The translations under genes and the position numbers were made by a program. A stretch of 10,075 bases of DNA from Nitrospinaceae bacterium (lineage in GTDB: Bacteria; Nitrospinota; Nitrospinia; Nitrospinales; VA-1): contig JAJDBI010000292.1 of assembly GCA_029261435.1 (NCBI GenBank), positions 1 through 10,075 on the forward strand. Direction: 5' to 3'. How positions within the stretch are numbered: position 1 is the stretch's first letter; every line of letters starts with the position of its first letter. The notes beneath the pieces are model-generated. The model did no database searches and was not told where the DNA came from. It was given only the letters and a program-made list of their open reading frames with translations. Positions 6,416 through 10,075 of the stretch are shown here, piece after piece.

Positions 6416-7273
6416 TTGTTGAAATTTATGCGGGTTCAGGCAGTTTTGGTGTTTTGGGGTGTTTTGTTCCCGATCACCGTGCTTGCAGTTCCTATTCAGG
6501 ATGAATTTGACAGAAATCAAGCGGGGAATAACCCCGGGGTTTTTCCAAAATGGAAAGGGACTCCTCCGGTGAATCAGGACCTTTACCCGAACCTGACAGA
6601 TGGTATTAATGAGCCACATCCTTTGCCGACTCAGGTCGATCGCAATATTTATACCCAGTTATTGAGAGTTGAACCGGTAGATCAAGTGCAAAGCAAGGTG
6701 TTCAATTCAGTCCGGTTTAACCGTCTCCAGAGAATCGGAGTTTTGGGTTTTGAAAACAAAACTTTCGCGCCTTTTCAAGACAAGTCTGCGGGTGATGTTG
6801 TATCCAGACAGGCGTATCAGGAATTGAAAACCAATAAGCATTACTCCAATATCATTCCTCCGCAGTTGATGGAGGATGCACGGCTTAAAATTGTCAAATC
6901 CCCCGGCTCAGTAGCAGATCAAAGTCTACCGGATAGCGGGGGAAAGGCACCGTTGGTTTCAGGGGATAGAGTTGATGCAGTGATGGTCGGAGCGGTTTCA
7001 AAATATACCGACAGGTATGTAGACCGATATGGAAAAATACAGAAAAGCATAGCCAGTGGCTTGGAATTCACGGCTTTTTTAGTGGACCCTCGAACTCAAG
7101 AAGTTATATGGGGTGCTCGTTTTGTAGGACGACAAAGACCGGGAGTGCAGAACTTTGGTCAGCATAGAGGGCGCTGGCTGAATAAAGAGGACTTCACCCG
7201 ATCAGCTATGAAGTTTGTGTTGAAAGAATTTAGAAATCTGCCGCAAAACAATTTAGAAAAACCCGGACAATGA
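6416..7273 (+). CDS. Exported CsgG/LpoB-like periplasmic protein
   Basis: 285 residues. Residues 1-24 are a signal peptide (MLKFMR, a hydrophobic core, then TVLA before VPIQ). No lipobox Cys is present, so it is probably soluble in the periplasm. The mature N-terminus (25-95) is Pro/Asn-rich and likely extended. Residues 105-270 read like the CsgG/LpoB/TolB-N-type fold: strand RIGVLGFENKT (106-116), GDVVSRQAYQEL (126-137), YSNIIPPQLMED (143-154), strand VDAVMVGAVSKYTDR (186-200), then SGLEFTAFLVDPRTQEVIWGARF (214-236). Proteins with this fold regulate or build envelope structures. The role here is unknown. TTG 6416 was chosen because GGAGG (6402-6406) is nine bases upstream and the signal peptide then has a proper basic start. 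TTG 6419 and ATG 6428 are alternatives. The stop overlaps the next ATG (ATGA), so the two genes are coupled. Confidence 0.8.
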   Translation: MLKFMRVQAVLVFWGVLFPITVLAVPIQDEFDRNQAGNNPGVFPKWKGTPPVNQDLYPNLTDGINEPHPLPTQVDRNIYTQLLRVEPVDQVQSKVFNSVRFNRLQRIGVLGFENKTFAPFQDKSAGDVVSRQAYQELKTNKHYSNIIPPQLMEDARLKIVKSPGSVADQSLPDSGGKAPLVSGDRVDAVMVGAVSKYTDRYVDRYGKIQKSIASGLEFTAFLVDPRTQEVIWGARFVGRQRPGVQNFGQHRGRWLNKEDFTRSAMKFVLKEFRNLPQNNLEKPGQ

Positions 7274-8073
7274 ATGAACCCTTTGGTGAATCCACACAAC
7301 AGCCTGATCCTGAGATAGTTAAGAAAAAGCAGCTATGGCGGAACCTTTTTTTACTGAACCTCTGCGTTTCTTTACTTTTGATCAGTATTTTCTGGTTGCC
7401 TTCAAAGTTGGAGCAGGTGGGCGATTTTCTCAATTCCCCCAGCGTCAACATTCCTGAAGAAGGTAAAATGGCTGAGAAGCCTGTAAAAAAAGTGGAGCCT
7501 GAACCTGCGAAACCCACCAATTTGTTGGCAACTCAGGTGACTACGGTCAATGCATCTTCTGAAAAAGAATATGTGTATTTTGATTTTTCCAGTGGAAAAC
7601 CGGTCAACATTCTAGACACCTCTTCCTTGGAGTGGGATTTGGCGTTTAGAAGAGGAAAGGTGATATCCAATGGGGGTGCTTCCAGCAAGTTGGGGAAAGC
7701 GGGACTTATCGATCTGGGAGTGGTTGAGTTTGACGAGGTGACAGAAGTCCCTATGGATAATTATACTCAGGATATGGCTGCAAAAACCGAAACGGAGAAT
7801 CCTGTCCTGGCGAAATGGTACAATTATAATTACTTCACCCACAAGTTGACTGCGAAGAAGAACAGCTATGCAGTGCGGACAGCAAATGGCAAATTTGCCA
7901 AATTCCAGTTTATTAGCTTCTACTGCGACAATAAAGAGGCGGGGTGTGTGAAAATACGCTATGTGTATCAGGATAACGGGTCCAATAGTTTTTTGAGAAA
8001 AGGGGGTGCTTTCACGACAGCCTCTACGGCTTCCTCCCCGCCGGAAAACACAGGGACCACGAACTCGTTTTAA
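7270..8073 (+). CDS. Membrane-anchored HmuY-like domain protein
   Basis: 267 residues. A cytoplasmic start (1-23) is followed by one membrane helix (about 24-44, LFLLNLCVSLLLISIFWL), a Pro/Glu/Lys-rich spacer (60-85) and a periplasmic HmuY-type beta domain (about 97-245). Family features seen: YVYFDFSSGKPV, SLEWDLAFRRGKVISNGG (119-136), DEVTEVP, AKWYNYNYFTHKLTAKKNSYAVRT (181-204) and GKFAKFQFISFY (207-218), ending in IRYVYQ. HmuY of Porphyromonas binds heme through two histidines. Here the whole protein has one His (His191), so heme binding of that kind is doubtful. Cys219 and Cys226 could form a disulfide. The tail (246-267) is Thr/Ser-rich. The ATG overlaps the stop of the CsgG-like gene, so both are probably made together. 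Family call is good; ligand unknown. Confidence 0.82.
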   Translation: MNEPFGESTQQPDPEIVKKKQLWRNLFLLNLCVSLLLISIFWLPSKLEQVGDFLNSPSVNIPEEGKMAEKPVKKVEPEPAKPTNLLATQVTTVNASSEKEYVYFDFSSGKPVNILDTSSLEWDLAFRRGKVISNGGASSKLGKAGLIDLGVVEFDEVTEVPMDNYTQDMAAKTETENPVLAKWYNYNYFTHKLTAKKNSYAVRTANGKFAKFQFISFYCDNKEAGCVKIRYVYQDNGSNSFLRKGGAFTTASTASSPPENTGTTNSF

Positions 8074-8088
8074 TATCGATTTGAAACT

Positions 8089-8160
8089 GCTGAAGTTACG
8101 GAGCCTTCCCGGGCCCGGTCTTTTCTGCTAAAAATGTACTTCAGCGTGCTATTCCGGGAA
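8089..8160 (+). other. Structured intergenic region with competing inverted repeats
   Basis: GCTGAAGT (8089-8096) pairs with ACTTCAGC (8138-8145). Between them is the perfect palindrome CCGGGCCCGG (8109-8118), followed by TCTTTT. TTCCCGG (8106-8112) can pair instead with CCGGGAA (8154-8160). The folds exclude one another in part. This may be the terminator of the HmuY-like operon, or a leader element for the next gene. Confidence 0.4.
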
Positions 8161-8186
8161 AAAATAAATTTAGTGACTTTAATTAA

Positions 8187-8198
8187 TTTTGATCAAAA
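8187..8198. promoter_or_regulatory. 12-base palindrome TTTTGATCAAAA, possible operator
   Basis: A perfect palindrome 21 bases before the ATG of the next gene, just ahead of its ribosome binding site. It contains TTGATCAA, which lacks the spacer of an FNR/CRP site (TTGAT-N4-ATCAA), so it is not a classic site for those proteins. AT-rich palindromes also arise by chance. Confidence 0.25.
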
Positions 8199-8219
8199 AT
8201 TGGATTTGGAGAATAACGA

Positions 8220-8804
8220 ATGCCGACTTTAAAAGGTTTACTATTTAATCAATATGCTGCCGAGGGCCTCTCTGCACTGGTTGAGGAAATGCAGTCCAGC
8301 TATACTGCGAAAAAAGGGCGCAGGTTTAACAATAATAATATTACTTACGAAATCAGTCGCCCTGCCCTGAAAGGCAATGCTATTGAGTTTGAGATCAGTT
8401 CAAAAATTCCTGAGGATGAGCTCAAAACTCCGAAGGAGATGCAAACGTATTTTGACCAAATGAAAAAAAATCTGGAAAAGAGCAAGAACAAGCCTGAGTC
8501 CATTGAAAGAGAAAATATCGTCTGGGATTCAAAAAAAGAAACTGAAAAAAAACGAGACTATGTAAAGCTTCAATATCGTTTTCCTCTGGATGACTTGTTC
8601 GACAATGAAGTCGTGTCCAAGCGGCACGAAAAAGTTATGAGTGGTGAGGCCGACCCATCCACGCCAGATTCACCCAGCGCGTTTACCAAGGCTGGAAGGG
8701 TTGTACTGGGTGTTGTCCGGGAAACCATGCAACAGCGCGGTAAGGACAGCTTGATCGAATTGATGGAAGTTAACAAAAAGGTCAAAGCCTCACTGAAAGG
8801 CTGA
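8220..8804 (+). CDS. Conserved-looking hypothetical protein, charged and soluble
   Basis: I do not recognise this 194-residue protein. It has no signal peptide or membrane segment. The start is supported by GGAG (8208-8211) eight bases before ATG. Residues 1-30 look helical (LFNQYAAEGLSALVEEMQSSY). A beta-rich stretch (38-62) contains ITYEISRPALKGNAIEFEIS. Residues 65-115 are highly charged (Lys/Glu) and probably helical, with a second strand-like segment YVKLQYRFPLDDLF (114-127). A Ser/Pro linker (144-154) is followed by a C-terminal helix (157-192, GRVVLGVVRETMQQRG...LMEVNKKVKASL). Five bases separate its stop from the next small ORF, so the two are likely co-transcribed. Likely cytoplasmic; function unknown. 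Confidence 0.75.
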   Translation: MPTLKGLLFNQYAAEGLSALVEEMQSSYTAKKGRRFNNNNITYEISRPALKGNAIEFEISSKIPEDELKTPKEMQTYFDQMKKNLEKSKNKPESIERENIVWDSKKETEKKRDYVKLQYRFPLDDLFDNEVVSKRHEKVMSGEADPSTPDSPSAFTKAGRVVLGVVRETMQQRGKDSLIELMEVNKKVKASLKG

Positions 8805-8809
8805 GTCTG

Positions 8810-8989
8810 ATGAGTTCGGTAAAGTATTATCTGGGCAGGGCTTTGCAATTAATCGGTCTTGCCACCATCTCGGCAGTGGTTCTCATGTTTTTTACACAAA
8901 TGAGTATGGAGCCTTTGTTGATTTGGTCGTTGATCGGTGCTTCCGAGTTTTATGGTGGAACCTGGTTGCTGGGAAATCAGGAAGGGTGA
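8810..8989 (+). CDS. Small 59-residue two-helix membrane protein
   Basis: A short ORF starting ATG AGT TCG and ending TGA at 8987, with AAAGG (8796-8800) nine bases upstream inside the end of the preceding gene. The peptide begins MSSVKYYLGRALQLIGLAT. It has one clear membrane helix (about 10-29, ending VVLMFF) and a second hydrophobic stretch (about 34-54) with FYGGTWLLG. The basic N-terminus (Lys5, Arg10) suggests an N-in topology with both ends in the cytoplasm. Small proteins of this shape often sit beside respiratory membrane genes; here the next gene encodes a DUF420 protein 53 bases on. Coding status rests on the ribosome binding site, position and hydrophobic pattern. Confidence 0.65.
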   Translation: MSSVKYYLGRALQLIGLATISAVVLMFFTQMSMEPLLIWSLIGASEFYGGTWLLGNQEG

Positions 8990-9010
8990 TCAGCCTTATC
9001 TGCCAGACAG

Positions 9011-9016
9011 TATAAT
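9011..9016 (+). promoter_or_regulatory. Possible -10 box ahead of the DUF420 gene
   Basis: TATAAT 27 bases before the GTG start, in the 53-base gap after the 59-residue ORF. The sequence at the -35 distance (GATCAG) is poor, so the gene may simply be transcribed with its upstream neighbours. Confidence 0.25.
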
Positions 9017-9042
9017 ATTCTCCCCTTACGCAAAGATCATCC

Positions 9043-9756
9043 GTGAAAACTCTTCTTGAGCAACCTGGTTTTTTGGCCCCATCGGGAACGATTGGGGCTG
9101 ATGTCAGCTATCTGCTGGCACTTGTTTTTACCGTCCTCTTTCTCGTTGCCTGGAGAATGGCAAAAAAGGCCCAGGGAACCCGGCATCATAAACTGATTCT
9201 GGTTTCCATGGTGGCAATGATTGTTTATTTCGTTGCTTATTATTACGCCCGGAGCCTGGGCGTTCTCTCTTTTGAAGGGAGGGAGGGCTTTGGTGGCCCG
9301 GATGATATCTACGAGAACGTTTTTGTTCCCGTGCTGACCACCCATCTTATTCTGGTTACTTTGGGGATGGTTCTTGCCTTTTACATGATTCCACAAGGAT
9401 TTCGTGCCAGTGACAACTCCGATGGGGAATACCGCTTGAAATCCGGGGAACTGAAAATGAAACCCCGGACGTTTAAACTGGTCATATTTACGATTGCAGG
9501 GTGTTGGGCTCTGGTTCAGGCGCTCTTGTTGGCGGTTCGACAGAACCCGTTTGGAGCCAGCGTGGCGTATGGCTTGATTTTTCTGACCGTGGCCCTGGTG
9601 GTTAGCCTGGAGAAACTGATCGAAAAAATGCTCCCTGACGGGGCCAGACGGCACCGGATTCTAGGTCGTACCACGATGGTAATATTTGCCCTGATTCTGG
9701 TGACGAGTACCGCTACCTATCTCATGCTTTATTTCATTTATCCGATCAAACATTGA
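9043..9756 (+). CDS. DUF420 family membrane protein, six TM helices
   Basis: 237 residues starting at GTG 9043; no strong Shine-Dalgarno is visible, but the first membrane helix begins soon after, and the next in-frame ATG would remove it. Helices: about 21-39, 52-70, 94-116, 144-166, 172-190 and 208-230. DUF420 signatures: RHHKLILVSM (47-56) with His48 and His49, VYFVAYYYARSLG, a Gly-rich loop GREGFGGPDDIYENVF (79-94), LTTHLILVTLGMVL (His101), ARRHRILGRTTM (201-212, His204) and the ending TATYLMLYFIYP. The family includes B. subtilis YozB and S. aureus CtaM, which are needed for activity of a heme-copper oxidase, and the conserved His residues are candidate metal or heme ligands. At 237 residues it is longer than typical short members (about 130-180); a hydrophilic loop at 117-143 and extra helices account for this. 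No oxidase subunit gene is in the window. Confidence 0.88.
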   Translation: MKTLLEQPGFLAPSGTIGADVSYLLALVFTVLFLVAWRMAKKAQGTRHHKLILVSMVAMIVYFVAYYYARSLGVLSFEGREGFGGPDDIYENVFVPVLTTHLILVTLGMVLAFYMIPQGFRASDNSDGEYRLKSGELKMKPRTFKLVIFTIAGCWALVQALLLAVRQNPFGASVAYGLIFLTVALVVSLEKLIEKMLPDGARRHRILGRTTMVIFALILVTSTATYLMLYFIYPIKH

Positions 9757-9846
9757 CCGGGAGGGGTGAAGAACCGTGAGATTTGACTATCACTGGCAAA
9801 AAACTCGCCAGAAAGGGGGAAATCTTTAAAGTAGGGGGTTTTGCCC

Positions 9847-9875
9847 TTGACACTCCTTGATTTACCTGATAAATT
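9847..9875 (+). promoter_or_regulatory. Promoter-like sequence pointing into the 35-residue ORF (antisense)
   Basis: TTGACA (9847-9852), a 17-base spacer and TAAATT (9870-9875, four of six matches to TATAAT). It would start a + strand transcript at about 9882, antisense to the small - strand ORF at 9884-9991. No convincing + strand ORF follows within the window. Confidence 0.35.
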
Positions 9876-9883
9876 TCGCGGAA

Positions 9884-9991
9884 TTAAATGACTTCGAAAT
9901 ACATGAGAAGGAGGTATAAGGCAGTCAGTCCGTTAACACCGAGACCGATGTAAACGATGGTATCAAAAATTTTTCCGTCTTTGCTGGCCAT
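9884..9991 (-). CDS. Small 35-residue single-helix membrane protein
   Basis: On the - strand, ATG (9991-9989) is preceded by GAGG (plus-strand CCTC, 9998-10001) with a six-base spacer, a strong ribosome binding site, and ends at TAA (9886-9884). The peptide begins MASKDGKIFDTIVYIGLGVN and has one membrane helix (about 10-32, YIGLGVNGLTALYLLLMYF) ending in EVI. The basic N-terminus indicates N-in topology. An upstream TTGACA box supports expression. It could be a small subunit of a membrane complex or a type I toxin-like peptide, given the antisense promoter-like sequence; neither is shown. Convergent with the DUF420 gene. Confidence 0.65.
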   Translation of the reverse strand: MASKDGKIFDTIVYIGLGVNGLTALYLLLMYFEVI

Positions 9992-10038
9992 AAAAATCCT
10001 CAAAAGGTAATTTTTTTTCTTTGAAATAAAAGAAATAT

Positions 10039-10068
10039 ACCCTATCATTCAGATTTTAAAACTGTCAA
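10039..10068 (-). promoter_or_regulatory. Candidate promoter of the 35-residue ORF
   Basis: On the - strand a perfect TTGACA (plus-strand 10068-10063) is followed after 18 bases by TAGGGT (10044-10039), with TATATT directly overlapping at 10039-10034 but at a long 23-base spacing. The -35 is strong and the -10 mediocre. It lies about 50-75 bases upstream of the start codon, leaving an AT-rich leader containing A-tracts. Confidence 0.5.
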
Positions 10069-10075
10069 GAATAAA

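Noticed and set aside
9037..9654. A 205-codon open frame on the - strand opposite the DUF420 gene
   Set aside because: Its product is rich in His, Asn and Gln with no domain pattern, while the + strand frame shows clear membrane helices and DUF420 motifs. It is a shadow.
9793..9811. Inverted repeat CTGGC/GCCAG downstream of the DUF420 gene as a terminator
   Set aside because: The five-pair stem has a nine-base loop and no T-run follows on either strand.
9908..9915. AAGGAGGT, a perfect Shine-Dalgarno core on the + strand
   Set aside because: No start codon lies at usable spacing. It is the complement of Leu/Tyr codons of the - strand 35-residue ORF.

Overview
The window (10,075 bases) is chromosomal DNA from a Gram-negative bacterium with moderate GC. 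Signal peptides, a lipoprotein/CsgG-like periplasmic protein, a HmuY-like protein, a membrane Fe-S oxidoreductase and a DUF420 cytochrome-oxidase-linked membrane protein point to a respiring diderm. The mixture would suit a deep-branching lineage such as Nitrospinota, but that is a weak guess: no 16S or other taxonomic marker is present.

Layout. (1) Bases 2-1189: the 3' part of gltX (glutamyl-tRNA synthetase), cut by the left edge. (2) Bases 1439-3162: an AT-rich two-gene operon joined by an ATGA overlap. It encodes a TIR-like domain followed by four membrane helices, then a secreted Cys-rich protein with a low-complexity linker and an unrecognised alpha/beta domain. This is the best candidate for an undescribed system: a possible membrane-spanning signalling or defence pair. 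(3) Bases 3392-6232: two convergent redox genes, a ferredoxin/metallo-beta-lactamase fusion (+) and a 655-residue membrane Fe-S oxidoreductase of the HdrD/GlpC/EMO type (-), with only six bases between their stops. (4) Bases 6416-8073: a second ATGA-coupled pair, a CsgG/LpoB-like exported protein and a membrane-anchored HmuY-like protein. (5) Bases 8220-9756: an unrecognised charged soluble protein, a 59-residue two-helix membrane protein and a six-helix DUF420 protein, all on the + strand. (6) Bases 9884-9991 (-): a 35-residue single-helix membrane protein with a good ribosome binding site and a TTGACA box. A promoter-like sequence on the opposite strand points into it.

How the genes may work together. 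The Fe-S oxidoreductase has the domain order of enzymes that pass electrons from ETF or similar donors to the quinone pool. The convergent ferredoxin-MBL protein may be another redox or metal enzyme, but nothing in the sequence links the two beyond proximity. DUF420 proteins are tied to heme-copper oxidase assembly, and the 59-residue protein just upstream may belong to the same unit. The CsgG-like and HmuY-like proteins are translationally coupled and both act in the envelope. The TIR operon lies between housekeeping genes and differs visibly from them in base composition, which would fit an acquired cassette.

No tRNA, rRNA, CRISPR array, transposase or integrase was seen, and no gene-free stretch exceeds 300 bases.
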